A stretch of 64,000 bases of DNA, taken from NCBI RefSeq assembly GCF_936925435.1, contig NZ_CAKZHQ010000049.1, positions 1 to 64,000 on the forward strand, written 5' to 3'. How positions within the stretch are numbered: the stretch's first letter is position 1; each line of letters opens with the position of its first letter. The notes beneath the pieces were generated by a model. The model was given only the letters and a program-made list of their open reading frames with translations, was not told where the DNA came from and made no database searches. A program made the translations under genes and the position numbers. The DNA is from an uncultured Ramlibacter sp. (lineage in GTDB: Bacteria > Pseudomonadota > Gammaproteobacteria > Burkholderiales > Burkholderiaceae_C). Shown piece by piece: positions 52,102-62,594 of this stretch.

Positions 52102-52953
52102 ATGGCCGTGCATCTGTCGACCGTCGAGACCGTCCTGGAGTACCAGGTGCGCGAGCCGACCCACTTCTGTTTCAACCTGGAGGCGGCGCACTGGCCGACG
52201 CAAAGCATCCTGAGCGAGCGCCTGGCCGTGTCGTCGAACGTGGCGGTGCACAGCTTCACCGATCCCGGTAGCGGCAACCGCTTCTTCCGCTTCGACGCCC
52301 AGCCGGGGCCGCTGCTGGTGGGCTACAAGGCGCAGGTGGAGGTGTACTCGCAGCAGATCGACGAGCACCTGCCCGAGGCGCCTGTGGGCCAGGTGCCCGA
52401 CGACATCTTTCATTACCTGATGCCCTCGCGCTACTGCGAGTCAGACGTGCTGGGCAGCGCGGCCCAGCAGCTGTTCGGCAACGAGCCGCCGGGGTTGAGC
52501 AGGGTGCGCACCATCGTTGAATGGATCCACGAGTCCATCTCCTACCGGCCGGGCAGCAGCAACTCGACCACCACGGCGCAGGAGGTCTTCGTGCAGCGCG
52601 CCGGCGTCTGCCGCGACTTCGCCCATCTGGGCATCGCCCTGTGCCGGGCCCTGAACATCCCGGCCCGGCTGGTGGTGGGCTATGTGTGGTTCGATGAGCC
52701 GCCGCAGGACTTTCACGCCATCTTCGAGGCCTGGATCGGCGACCGCTGGGTGCTGGTCGATCCCACGGGCATGGCACCGGTGGACCGTCTGGTGCGCATC
52801 GGCACAGGGCGCGACGCCAAGGACGTTGCTTTCAGCACCTTCTTCGGCGCGGTGGAGATGACGCGCAAGGAAATCACCGTGGCCGAGGCCGACCCGCGCG
52901 GCCGCGTGCCCAGCGGCAAGCCCTCGGTGCAGCTGGCCGCCGAAGGCATCTAG
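52102..52953 (+). CDS. transglutaminase-like family protein
   Basis: About 283 aa. The catalytic triad is in RAGVCRDFAHLG (Cys), DFHAIFEAWIG (His) and VLVDPTG (Asp). The N-terminal beta domain (~1-110) is typical of the bacterial family. Likely a cysteine protease or amidase of unknown target. AAGGAG before the ATG. Ends four bases into the opposite-strand aldolase gene. Confidence 0.85.
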   Translation: MAVHLSTVETVLEYQVREPTHFCFNLEAAHWPTQSILSERLAVSSNVAVHSFTDPGSGNRFFRFDAQPGPLLVGYKAQVEVYSQQIDEHLPEAPVGQVPDDIFHYLMPSRYCESDVLGSAAQQLFGNEPPGLSRVRTIVEWIHESISYRPGSSNSTTTAQEVFVQRAGVCRDFAHLGIALCRALNIPARLVVGYVWFDEPPQDFHAIFEAWIGDRWVLVDPTGMAPVDRLVRIGTGRDAKDVAFSTFFGAVEMTRKEITVAEADPRGRVPSGKPSVQLAAEGI

Positions 52954-53705
52954 TCCTTGTAGCCGGGACTCTCGCGATCGAGCTTGCGCAACAGGGCGGG
53001 CCAGGCGATGTTGGCACCCTGGCCGGCGGTGACGGTCTTCATCACCTGGCCCATGCCCTCGAGGATGCGCGGGTCCACCGTGATCAGCTCGCCGCCGGCT
53101 TGGGCGTCGATCTGGATGCGGCAGGTGTTCTCGAAGGTGTACATGGACAGGAAGGCGTCGGCGATGGTCGGCCCCACGGTGAGCAGGCCGTGGTTGCGCA
53201 GCACCAGGTAGTTTTTGTGGCCCAAATCGGCCTGCAGGCGCGGGCGCTCGTCGTCGCGCAGGGCCACGCCCTCGTAGCCGTGGTAGGCCAGGGACGCCAG
53301 GACGAAGGTGCTTTGCTGGCTGATGGGCAGCACGCCGCACTTTTGCGCGCTGACGGCGACGCCGGCGCGGCTGTGCGTGTGCAGCACGCAGCCGGCGTTC
53401 TCGCGCGCCTCATGGATGCAGCTGTGGATGACGAAGCCGGCCGGATTCACCGGGAAGGGCGAGGCTATGAGCTTGTTGCAGTGCAGGTCGACCTTGACCA
53501 GCGACGAGGCGGTGATCTCGTCGAACATCAGGCCGTAGGGATTGATCAGGAAGTGGTGCTCGGGCCCGGGGATGCGCGCGCTGATGTGGGTGAAGACCAG
53601 GTCGCTCCAGCCGTACAAGGCCACCAGGCGGTAGGCCGCGGCCAGGTCCACGCGCAGCTTCCATTCGGCTTCGCTGACGACTTCCTTCAAAGATGCGATG
53701 TTCAT
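52950..53705 (-). CDS. class II aldolase/adducin family protein
   Basis: 251 aa. Zinc-binding His pattern in CVLHTHSRAG (two His) and VLRNHGLLTVG (one His), with an early region HISARIPGPEHHFLINPYG. Related to fuculose-phosphate aldolase, but the metabolic role is undefined. Divergent from the Crp/Fnr gene, which may regulate it. Confidence 0.83.
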   Translation of the reverse strand: MNIASLKEVVSEAEWKLRVDLAAAYRLVALYGWSDLVFTHISARIPGPEHHFLINPYGLMFDEITASSLVKVDLHCNKLIASPFPVNPAGFVIHSCIHEARENAGCVLHTHSRAGVAVSAQKCGVLPISQQSTFVLASLAYHGYEGVALRDDERPRLQADLGHKNYLVLRNHGLLTVGPTIADAFLSMYTFENTCRIQIDAQAGGELITVDPRILEGMGQVMKTVTAGQGANIAWPALLRKLDRESPGYKD

Positions 53706-53813
53706 TTCGTCTCCTTCGTTGTGGCGCCATCTTGGGCGCGGGCTTGACGGCCAACTGTCAAGAAATTAACAATGAAGGGAAGTCCCTGCCCTGCTGCTGT
53801 CACCCAGGCGTCC

Positions 53814-54518
53814 ATGAAATCCACCGCCCCGCTGCTGGCCACTTTGTCAGCCAATCCCTGGTTCGGCGCCCTGCCTCTGCGCGAGCGCCGCGCCTTGCTG
53901 ACGGCCGCCGAGCCCCTGCGCCTGCGCGCAGGCGAGATGCTGTTCCGCCAGGGCGACAAGGTGCCGGCCGGGCAGGGCGCGTTCTATGGGCTGGTCAGCG
54001 GCAGCTTCAAGATCTCCAGCCTGCGCGAGGACGGCAAGGAGGCCATCCTGGCGGTGCTGGAGGCGGGCAACTGGTTCGGTGAGATCTCGCTGCTGGACCA
54101 GCAGCCGCGCACCCATGACGCCACGGCCCTGGGCGAGGCGCTGGTGCTGGCCCTGCCGCGGGCCGCTTTCGATGCGGCGATGCAGCGCCACGCCTTCTCG
54201 CAGGCGATCTGCCGCATGCTGGCGGCGCGCACCCGCTCGCTCTACGGCATGGTGGAGGACGCAACACTGCGCTCGACCCGCGCGCGCGTGGCGCGCCGCC
54301 TGCTGCTGCTGGCACGCGGCGATGCCACCCAGGCCAGCGACGCGCGGCCGGTGCTGCCGGTGTCGCAGGAGGCGCTGGCCATGATGCTGGGCATCACGCG
54401 CCAGACACTGAGCAAGGAGTTGAAGGCCCTGGTGCAGGGCGGGGCGATCAGCCTGGGTTACGGCCGCATCGCCATCGAGTCGCCGGCGGTGCTGGAAGGC
54501 TGGGGCTCGGCGGCCTGA
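53814..54518 (+). CDS. Crp/Fnr-family transcriptional regulator
   Basis: About 234 aa. Cyclic-nucleotide-binding-like barrel (AGEMLFRQGDKVPAG ... EAGNWFGEISLLDQQPRTHDATA) and C-terminal winged HTH (VSQEALAMMLGITRQTLSKELKAL). No Cys cluster, so no FNR-type iron-sulphur site. An ATG at 53772 would add 14 residues. Its last 61 bases overlap the 3' end of the AraC gene on the other strand. Confidence 0.85.
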   Translation: MKSTAPLLATLSANPWFGALPLRERRALLTAAEPLRLRAGEMLFRQGDKVPAGQGAFYGLVSGSFKISSLREDGKEAILAVLEAGNWFGEISLLDQQPRTHDATALGEALVLALPRAAFDAAMQRHAFSQAICRMLAARTRSLYGMVEDATLRSTRARVARRLLLLARGDATQASDARPVLPVSQEALAMMLGITRQTLSKELKALVQGGAISLGYGRIAIESPAVLEGWGSAA

Positions 54519-55465
54519 GCGGGCCGAACCCGGAACTCACTGGGGCTCATGCCCATGTGGTCGCGAAAGACCCGGCTGAAGTGCGAGAGGTTGGAGAAAC
54601 CGCAGGACAGGGCGATCTCGGTGATGGGCCGGCCCGCCAGCGGGCCGCCGCGCAGCTCGCGCACGCAGGCTTCCAGGCGCTGGCGCTGGATGTAGCCGGC
54701 CAGGCTGTCGGTGTCGCCGGCGAAAGCGTTGTACAGGTGGCGGCGGCTGCAGTTGAGGGCCCGGGCGATGCCGTCCACCGACAGCTGGGGGTCGCGCAGA
54801 TGCCTCGCCACATGGCCCTTGATGCGGTCCTTCAAGGCGGCGCGCTGCGTGACCGCCGTCTCCTGGCCGCCCAGCTCCAGCAGCGACAGGCGCACCAGCT
54901 GCATGATCAGCTCTCCGGCGCCGCGCGCCGCGTCCTCGCTCATGTAGGGCAGCTCCTGGTAGGTGCTGCGCATGGTCTCGAGCGCCACCCGCGAGATGCC
55001 GCTGGCGCCGCCGACGTGGCGCGCCATCAGGGCGTTCAGGCGCACGCCGCGCTCGGCCATCTGGTCCTTGGGCAGCATCACGATCAGGTGCTCGGTGCGC
55101 TCGGGGTTGTCGATGGCGTAGCTGCCGGTGGTGTCGTAGATGACCCAGCCGCCGTTGCGTGCGCAGGCCTCGCGGCCCTCTTGCTGCACGGCGGCGCTGC
55201 CCTGCCAGGGCGCGACGATCTTCAGGTAGGCGGTGTCGCTGCTGCGTGCCAGCTGCGGGCTGCGCAGCACGCGGTGGCGGTTGGCCTCGAGCTTGGTGAG
55301 GATGACGTCGCCGGCGCGCGAGGAGGCCATGTGGCCGTCGAATTCGGTGTCGCCGTAGAGGTCGGAATCCAGGCCGCCGAAATGCTGGAACACCCACTCG
55401 CGCCAGGCCGGGGCGCGGTCGCGCGGCGTGACGTCGTCGGTGGACAGGTGGGTGGGGGTGGCCAT
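54458..55465 (-). CDS. AraC-family transcriptional regulator
   Basis: About 335 aa. AraC-binding-like N-terminal domain (~40-215) and a C-terminal double HTH: LSVDGIARALNCSRRHLYNAFAG, then ITEIALSCGFSNLSHFSRVFRDHMGMSPSEF (split here at GFSNLS). It is divergent from the livK gene 171 bases away, the usual arrangement for an activator of that operon. An open frame upstream of 55465 is not homologous. Confidence 0.9.
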   Translation of the reverse strand: MATPTHLSTDDVTPRDRAPAWREWVFQHFGGLDSDLYGDTEFDGHMASSRAGDVILTKLEANRHRVLRSPQLARSSDTAYLKIVAPWQGSAAVQQEGREACARNGGWVIYDTTGSYAIDNPERTEHLIVMLPKDQMAERGVRLNALMARHVGGASGISRVALETMRSTYQELPYMSEDAARGAGELIMQLVRLSLLELGGQETAVTQRAALKDRIKGHVARHLRDPQLSVDGIARALNCSRRHLYNAFAGDTDSLAGYIQRQRLEACVRELRGGPLAGRPITEIALSCGFSNLSHFSRVFRDHMGMSPSEFRVRPAQAAEPQPSSTAGDSMAMRP

Positions 55466-55636
55466 GGCCCTATGTTCGCTGCTTTTGCGCCCCGCCGCCA
55501 CCAGGACCTGGGGAAAACCCCAGATGCCGTGCACGGGCAGGCAAGCGCTTAGTGCGCCTGCAGCACAGCGCGGGGAGGCCGGGTTTCCTAGGATCGAGGC
55601 TTCCTGCCCATCCGGGCCCACTACGAGGAGACACAC
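55466..55636. promoter_or_regulatory. divergent control region of the AraC gene and the liv operon
   Basis: 171 bases between two divergent start codons. It should contain both promoters and the AraC-protein sites; I could not pick reliable -35/-10 boxes. GAGGAGA precedes the livK ATG. Confidence 0.45.
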
Positions 55637-56836
55637 ATGGTTCAAGCAAGCCGTCGCAAGTTGATCAAGGGCGCCGCCGCCGCGGTCGGCACGCTGGCCG
55701 TGGCACCACAGTTGCTGGCGCAGGCCGGCCCCGTGCGGGTGGGTTACGCGATGTCGCGCACCGGTCCCTGGACTGGCGGCGCCCAGGTCAGCCAGGAGCC
55801 CAACTACCTGCTGTGGGCCGAGCAGCAGAACGCCGCGGGCGGCATCAGCGTCAAGGGTGTCAAGCGCCAGATTGAGCTGATCAGCTCGGACGACCGCAGC
55901 GACACCGAAACCGTGGTGCGCACCTACGAAAAGCTGATGGGCAGCGACAAGGTCGACCTGGTGCTGCCGCCCTGGGGCAGCAACGCCAACTTCGCGGTCG
56001 CGCCCCTGGCCAATCGCTTCGGCTATCCCTTCCTGGCGCCCACGGCTTTGTCGCGCCGCCTGGTCGAAATGAAGCTGCCGTACTTCTTCCTGCTGCTGCA
56101 GCAACCCGCGCCCATGACCAATGCCCTGGTCGACATGCTCAAGGCCAACGGCTGCAAGACCCTGGCCTGCATCTACGTGGACGACCTGTTCGGCCTGGAG
56201 AACTACTCGGCCCTCAAGGTGGCGTTGCAGGGCAGCGGCATCCAGCTGGTGGAAGACAAGAGCTACCCGGCCGGCGTGAAAGACTTGTCGCCGGTGCTGC
56301 GCTCCATCAAGGACAAGAACCCCGACGCCTTCGTCGGCTTCACCTACCCGCCCGACACCATCCTGGCCAGCAAGCAGGCCAAGGAAGTGGGTCTGAACCC
56401 GAAGTTCTTCTACGCCTCGGTGGGCACGGCCTTCCAGCTGTACAAGAACGTGATGACGCCGGCCGGCGCCGAGGGCGTGCTGGGCATGGGCTCTTGGAAC
56501 GGCAAGACCAGCCCCGGCGCCAAGGCCTACTTCGACGCCCACACCAAGAAGTTCGGCGGCAAGGAGCCGGACCGCTGGGCCTCGGGCGCCTGCTGGGCCG
56601 GCCTGGAAATCCTCACCGCCGCCGTCAACAAGCAGGGCCTGGACCGCAAGGCCATCCGCGAGTACGTGGCCACCACCACGCACAAGACCATCCTGGGCGA
56701 CATCAAGTTCACGGGCAGCGAAAACACCGCCACGCCCGGCACGGTGAGCCAGTGGCAGAACGGCGAGTTCGAGGTGGTCTGGCCGCCCAAGGTCGCCACC
56801 GCCAAGCTCAATCCCGCGAAAGCTGCCTGGAAATAA
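55637..56836 (+). CDS. branched-chain amino acid-type ABC transporter substrate-binding protein
   Basis: 399 aa. Twin-arginine export signal (SRRKLIKGAAAAVGTLAVAP). Periplasmic-binding fold of the LivK group: VRVGYAMSRTGPWTGGAQVS, NAAGGISVKGVKRQIELISSDD, VDLVLPPWGSNANF. First gene of livKHMGF plus aldehyde dehydrogenase. In such aromatic-linked clusters the ligand is often an aromatic acid rather than leucine, which is inference. Confidence 0.88.
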   Translation: MVQASRRKLIKGAAAAVGTLAVAPQLLAQAGPVRVGYAMSRTGPWTGGAQVSQEPNYLLWAEQQNAAGGISVKGVKRQIELISSDDRSDTETVVRTYEKLMGSDKVDLVLPPWGSNANFAVAPLANRFGYPFLAPTALSRRLVEMKLPYFFLLLQQPAPMTNALVDMLKANGCKTLACIYVDDLFGLENYSALKVALQGSGIQLVEDKSYPAGVKDLSPVLRSIKDKNPDAFVGFTYPPDTILASKQAKEVGLNPKFFYASVGTAFQLYKNVMTPAGAEGVLGMGSWNGKTSPGAKAYFDAHTKKFGGKEPDRWASGACWAGLEILTAAVNKQGLDRKAIREYVATTTHKTILGDIKFTGSENTATPGTVSQWQNGEFEVVWPPKVATAKLNPAKAAWK

Positions 56837-56932
56837 GGCTTCCCCCCGAAGCGCCTACGGCGCCTCCCCCTCAGGGGGCGACACCAGCGGACCGGCAAAG
56901 CCGGTTCCGCGGTGTCCCTGGAACCCATACGC
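56837..56932. repeat. cluster of short hairpins between livK and livH
   Basis: GCGCC-TAC-GGCGC, CCCCCTCAGGGGG and CCGGC-AAA-GCCGG follow each other within 75 bases. Such stem-loops could stabilise the livK message so that the binding protein is made in excess. Confidence 0.5.
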
Positions 56933-57808
56933 ATGTCCATCTCCGCCTGGCTTGAACTCCTCGCTTCCGGTCTCATCACCGGCGGCATCTATGCCCTGGT
57001 CGCCCTGGGGCTGAACCTCCAGTACGGCCTGATGCGCATCCTGAACATCGCCCATGGCGAGTTCCTGATGCTGGGCGCCTACCTGACCTGGATGGCGCAG
57101 TCCACGCTGGGCATCTCGCCGCTGCTGATGGTGCCGGTGTCCTTTCTGATGCTGATGGCGCTGGGCCTGGTGATCCACCGCCTGTGCTTTGCCCGGCTGA
57201 CGGCCACCTCGCCCAACCTGGACATCTTCGAGGCGCGCGGCCTGATGGTGGCCTTCGGCCTGATGTTCCTGGTGCAGAACTTCGCCTCCTGGATGTGGGG
57301 CGGCGAGCTGCGCGGCTACGACTACTTCGCCGAGCCGGTCAAGTTCGGCCAGGCCCAGTTCGCCGGCAACAAGCTGCTGGTCTTCGGCCTGGCCCTGGTG
57401 TTCTGCGGCGCGCTCATCGTGCTGCTGCGCATGACGCTGCTGGGCAAGGGCGTGCGCGCGCTGATGCAGTCGCCCGTGGGCGCCCAACTGGTGGGCATCG
57501 ACACCAAGCGTCTGCACCCGCTGATGTTCGGCATCGGCCTGGGCCTGTCGGGCGTGGCCGGCTGCCTGCTGTCCATGGCCTACACCATCGCACCCTCGAT
57601 GGGCGAGCCCTACACCGTGACGGCGCTGATCGTCATCACCCTGGGTGGCTTCGGCAGCATGTCGGGCGCCTTGGCCGGCGGCCTGTTGCTGGGCGTGATC
57701 GAGGCCCTGGGCATGCACTTCACCAATCCTTCGCTCAAGGCGCTGCTCTCGTATGTGGTGTTCATCGCGGTCCTGCTGCTGCGGCCCAAGGGCCTGTTCT
57801 CCAAATGA
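56933..57808 (+). CDS. livH: branched-chain amino acid-type ABC transporter permease LivH
   Basis: About 291 aa, eight or so helices. LASGLITGGIYALVALGLNLQYGLMRILNIAHGEFLMLGAY (split at GLNLQ) is the LivH signature. A GTG at 56912 is an alternative start. Ends within the livM start (ATGA). Confidence 0.9.
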   Translation: MSISAWLELLASGLITGGIYALVALGLNLQYGLMRILNIAHGEFLMLGAYLTWMAQSTLGISPLLMVPVSFLMLMALGLVIHRLCFARLTATSPNLDIFEARGLMVAFGLMFLVQNFASWMWGGELRGYDYFAEPVKFGQAQFAGNKLLVFGLALVFCGALIVLLRMTLLGKGVRALMQSPVGAQLVGIDTKRLHPLMFGIGLGLSGVAGCLLSMAYTIAPSMGEPYTVTALIVITLGGFGSMSGALAGGLLLGVIEALGMHFTNPSLKALLSYVVFIAVLLLRPKGLFSK

Positions 57809-58825
57809 CTGATCGACACCTTCTGACGCGCGATCTGCTCGTGCTGTTCGGCCTGACCGGCTGGGCTCTGTGCCTGCCGTACTTCGGCAGCGAATTCGTG
57901 GTCTCGCTGGGCCTGACCTGCCTGATGTACGTGGCCCTGTCCTCCAGCTGGGGGCTGTTTTGCGGCAGCACGCGCTACCTCTCGCTGGCGACCTCGGCCT
58001 TCTTCGGCATCGGCGCCTACACCAGCGCCATCGCCCTGGAGCAAATGAGCTGGATCGCCTCCATCGCCCTGGGCGCGGGCCTGGCGACGGTGGTGGCGGT
58101 GGTGATGGGCGCGGCCGTGCTGCACCTGCGCGGCACCTACTTTGCCGTGCTGACCTTCGGCATGACCGAGCTGATCCGCCACGCCGTGACCTACTGGGAA
58201 AAGCAGGTGACGGGCACGGTGGGCCGGGTGCTCAGCGTGGTGCCCGAGCGCGACACCATCTACCTGACGGTGCTGGCGCTGGCCGTGGGCACGGTGGCCC
58301 TGTCCATCGCCGTGCGGCGCACCCGCTTCGGCCTGGCCTTGATGGGCATAGGCGCGGACGAGCAGCGCGCCCAGACCCTGGGCGTGGACACGCGCCTGGT
58401 CAAGATCATCGGCTTTGCGATGACGGCGGCCGTGGCCGGCGCGGTGGGCGCGGCCATGTCGGTGCGCTGGACCTACATCGACCCGCACACCGTCTTCAAT
58501 CCCTTCATCGGCTTCCAGACCGTGCTGATCGCGCTGATCGGCGGCGCCATGACGCTGTGGGGCCCGCTGATCGCCGCCGTGGTGTTCAGCCTGCTGGCCG
58601 AGACCCTGCGCCTGCAGGCGCCGCAGATTTACATGATGACGCTGGGCCTGCTGTTGATCCTGTCGGTGCTCTACCTGCCGGGCGGCCTGGCCTCGCTGCG
58701 CTGGGAGACCTTGAGCGGCTGGTGGCAAGGCACGAAGGCCCAGTGGAAGGAGCGCCGCTACGAATGGAGCGGCGACAAGGCCAGGGACAAGGAGCGCGCG
58801 AAGCGCCGCGCGCGGGAGCAGCGCC

Positions 58826-58833
<8 letters not shown>
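57805..58833 (+). CDS. livM: branched-chain amino acid-type ABC transporter permease LivM
   Basis: 342 aa. LivM features: SLATSAFFGIGAYTSA, LHLRGTYFAVLTFGMTELIRH, GGAMTLWGPLIAAVVF. A long, very basic cytoplasmic tail (from WWQGTKAQWKERRYEW) is unusual. Overlaps livH by four bases and livG by eight. Confidence 0.9.
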
Positions 58834-59613
<780 letters not shown>

Positions 59614-59617
<4 letters not shown>

Positions 59618-60423
59618 TGTGGCACCAACCCGGTTTTGTGCTGGGCGGCTCGGGCCGCGCCCAGCTGAAGATCAACGGCCTGTCCTCGGGCTACGGCCCG
59701 GTGCAGGTGCTGCGCAATCTCTCGCTGGAGATCAAGCCCGGCCTGACGGTCATTCTTGGCCCCAACGGCGCCGGCAAGACCACCTTGCTGCGCGCGCTCA
59801 ACGGCCTGTTGCCGCGCGGCGGCGAGGTGCTGCTCGATGGCCAGGAGCTGCCCGAGAAGACCAACGAGATCGTCCAGGCCGGCATGGTGCTGGTGCCCGA
59901 GGGCCGGCAGCTGTTTGCGCAGATGACGGTGGCCGAGAACCTGGAGTTAGGCGGCTGGCTGGTGCCCAAGGCGGAACGCGCGCGCCGCCTCGACCAGGCC
60001 TTCAAGGATTTCCCCAAGCTGCGCGAGCGCGCCGGCCAGCTGGCCGGCACCATGAGCGGCGGCGAGCAGCAAATGGTGGCTGTGGCCCGCGCCATGATGA
60101 GTGCGCCGCGCCTGCTCATGCTCGACGAGCCCTCGCTGGGTCTGGCGCCGCGCATGGTCGACGAGCTGCTGGCGATCGCCCGGCGCATCGCCGATGCCGG
60201 TACCACTGTGCTGATGGTCGAACAGAACGTCCGCAAGGCGCTGGCCGTGGCCGACCGCGGCTATGTGCTGGAGCGCGGCACCCTGGTGGCCAGCGGTCCC
60301 GCCGCGCTGCTGGCCCGCTCGGCCGCCGTGCGTGAAGCCTACCTGGGCGCGCCCTCGGGCGACACCGCCCAGTCCACCGCCAGACAAACCACCGTTCGGA
60401 CCGAACCCGAGCGAGCCCTGTAG
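59614..60423 (+). CDS. livF: LivF-like ABC transporter ATPase
   Basis: 269 aa. Walker A GPNGAGKTT, MVLVPEGRQLFAQMTVAENL, signature MSGGEQQMVAVARAMM, Walker B LLMLDEPSLGLAP, and LMVEQNV. Canonical. The start overlaps livG by four bases. A ~20-residue Ser/Thr/Arg tail extends beyond the usual end. Confidence 0.93.
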
Positions 60424-60444
60424 TCCCGCTAGAAGGAGAACACC

Positions 60445-61899
60445 ATGTCCGATCTGTCCATGCTCATCAACGGCCTGAAGGTCAGCGCCGAAAAGAACGC
60501 GACCTTCGAGCGCCGCAATCCCCTCGACGGCACGGTGGCCACGCGCGCACCGGCCGCCTCGCCGGCCGATGCCGTGCTGGCGGTGGAAGCCGCGGCCGAG
60601 GCCTTCAAGACCTGGAGCGAGACCGGTCCCGGCGAGCGCCGCGCCCTGTTGCTCAAGGCCGCCGAGAAGATGGAAGCCAAGGTGCCGCAGTTCATCGAAG
60701 CCGTGGCGGCCGAGACCGGCGCCACCGGCATGTGGGCCGGCTTCAATGTGATGCTGGCCGCCGGCATGGTCCGTGAAGCGGCATCGCTGACCACCCAGAT
60801 CAGCGGCGAGGTGATCCCGTCCGACGTGCCGGGCTCGCTGGCCATGGGCGTGCGCCAGCCGGCCGGCGTGGTGCTGGGCATCGCGCCCTGGAACGCGCCC
60901 ATCATCCTGGCCACGCGCGCCATTGCCGTGCCCCTGGCCTGCGGCAACACCGTGGTGCTCAAGGGTTCGGAGAACTGCCCGCGCACGCACCAGCTGATCA
61001 TCGAGGCCTTCCAGGAAGCGGGCTTCCCGGCCGGCGTGGTCAACTACATCACCAATGCGCCGGAAGACGCGGGCGCTGTGGTGGAGGCCATGGTGGCGCA
61101 TCCGGCCGTGCGCCGCGTCAACTTCACGGGCTCCACGCGCGTGGGCCGCATCATTGCGCAGACCTGCGCCAAGTATTTGAAGCCGGTGGTGCTGGAGCTG
61201 GGCGGCAAGGCGCCCATGGTGGTGCTCGACGATGCCGACATCGAGGACGCGGTCAATGGCGCGGCCTTCGGCTGCTTTGCCAACAGCGGCCAGATCTGCA
61301 TGTCGACCGAGCGCCTGATCGTCGACCAGAAGGTGGCCGACGAGTTTGCCAAGAAGTTCGCCGCCAAGGCCAGCAGCCTGCCCCTGGGCGACCCGCGCAA
61401 GCCCGAGCCCGTGGTGCTGGGCAGCGTGGTCGGCATGTCGACTGTGCACCACTGCAACGCCCTGATCGACGACGCGCTGGCCCTGGGCGCCAAGCTGCTG
61501 TGCGGCGGCAAGGCCGAGAACACATTGATGCCGGCCACGGTGCTGGACCACGTCACGCCCAAGATGCGCATCTACCACGAAGAAACATTCGGCCCGGTCA
61601 AGTGCATCGTGCGGGTCAAGGACACGCAGGAGGCAATCGCCTGCGCCAACGACAACGAGTACGGCCTGTCGTCCGCGGTCTTCGGCCGCGACATCGCGCG
61701 GGCCTTCAACGTGGCGCGCAAGATCGACTCGGGCATCTGCCACGTCAATGGCCCGACGGTGCACGATGAAGCGCAAATGCCCTTCGGCGGCGTCAAGGGC
61801 AGCGGCATCGGCCGCTTCGGTGGCAAGGCCGGCATCGCCGAGTTCACCGAGCTGCGCTGGATCACCATCCAAACCACGCCGCGCCACTATCCGTTCTGA
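60445..61899 (+). CDS. NAD(P)-dependent aldehyde dehydrogenase
   Basis: 484 aa. Catalytic residues Asn150 (APWNAP), Glu251 (LELGGKAP) and Cys285 (SGQICMSTER); HEETFGPV and FGGVKGSGIGRFGG are typical. The ending ELRWITIQ resembles salicylaldehyde/vanillin dehydrogenase-like enzymes. It is 21 bases after livF with AGAAGGAGA upstream, so it probably oxidises an aldehyde derived from the imported compound. Confidence 0.88.
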   Translation: MSDLSMLINGLKVSAEKNATFERRNPLDGTVATRAPAASPADAVLAVEAAAEAFKTWSETGPGERRALLLKAAEKMEAKVPQFIEAVAAETGATGMWAGFNVMLAAGMVREAASLTTQISGEVIPSDVPGSLAMGVRQPAGVVLGIAPWNAPIILATRAIAVPLACGNTVVLKGSENCPRTHQLIIEAFQEAGFPAGVVNYITNAPEDAGAVVEAMVAHPAVRRVNFTGSTRVGRIIAQTCAKYLKPVVLELGGKAPMVVLDDADIEDAVNGAAFGCFANSGQICMSTERLIVDQKVADEFAKKFAAKASSLPLGDPRKPEPVVLGSVVGMSTVHHCNALIDDALALGAKLLCGGKAENTLMPATVLDHVTPKMRIYHEETFGPVKCIVRVKDTQEAIACANDNEYGLSSAVFGRDIARAFNVARKIDSGICHVNGPTVHDEAQMPFGGVKGSGIGRFGGKAGIAEFTELRWITIQTTPRHYPF

Positions 61900-62341
61900 C
61901 GCGCTTGTCGCCCCGGGCTCGAACCGGGATCCATGTCTTGCATGCACCGTGCTCGCGCCAGCCGGTGTCCGGGCTTGCGTCCAACGGTCAGCGTGCCGCC
62001 TGGTCGGCGGCATTCCCTGGCAGCCCGGAGGGTGCCCCTCGCGCGCCGAAGCAACCCGTGCCGGGCGCACGGCGATGCCCGAAGGCCGCAGCCCGGACAC
62101 CGGCTGCCGCGAAGCCAATGTTCCGGCGCGCCACCGGTGGTTTGCCACCATGTCAGCTGAAGGCCGGTGGTTGGGGTGGTCGGCGCAGGTCCATTCGCGG
62201 TTGCCACAGACATGGCGTGCCAACCGCGGTGTTGACGCAATCACATTGGCGAGCGCAGGCCGTCGTCCGCGAGCGTGACCGGAGTCCGGCCACCCCTGCC
62301 GCCGGCCTTGCCAACCCTGCAGGCCGGGATGACAGACCCGC
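61900..62341. other. intergenic region with a long inverted repeat
   Basis: 442 bases with no credible gene. It contains a perfect 17-base inverted repeat (61959-61975 and 62090-62106) and several smaller GC-rich hairpins. It could be a decayed mobile fragment or an RNA structure. Confidence 0.5.
61959..62106. repeat. 17-base perfect inverted repeat
   Basis: CAGCCGGTGTCCGGGCT (61959) and its exact reverse complement AGCCCGGACACCGGCTG (62090), 114 bases apart. After one mismatch the outer sides match for four more bases. Confidence 0.7.
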
Positions 62342-62593
62342 TCAGCGCGTCAGCGCTTCCAGCTGGGTCAGGTAGTGCATCGCATGCGCCTGCGAAGGCC
62401 CGCACATCTCGGCCGAGGGCTGCAGGCCGGCGCAGACGGCGGGGCGCTCGGGGCTGGCGAAGATGCGGCAGCGGTTGGCCTCATCGAGCTGCACGCAGCG
62501 CACGCCGGCCGGCTTGCCCTGGGGCATGCCGGGGATGGCGGAGCTGATGGAAGGGGCGGTGCAGCAGGCACCGCAGCCCGGGCGACAGTCCAT
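62342..62593 (-). CDS. YkgJ-family cysteine cluster protein
   Basis: 83 aa. Cys pattern CRPGCGACC near the start, then [22 protein letters not shown], as in the YkgJ zinc/iron-binding family. Function unknown. Start at [11 protein letters not shown]; an upstream in-frame Met falls in the repeat at 62595. Confidence 0.85.
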   Translation of the reverse strand: MDCRPGCGACCTAPSISSAIPGMPQGKPAGVRCVQLDEANRCRIFASPERPAVCAGLQPSAEMCGPSQAHAMHYLTQLEALTR

Positions 62594-62594
62594 G

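Noticed and set aside
61905-61935. tRNA-like GGGCTCGAACCGGGAT sequence
   Set aside because: It looks like a T-arm, but no acceptor stem, anticodon arm or D-arm could be assembled around it.
61748-62375. Several overlapping frames in the gap before the YkgJ gene
   Set aside because: Arg/Pro-rich, overlapping each other on both strands, with no ribosome-binding sites or domains.
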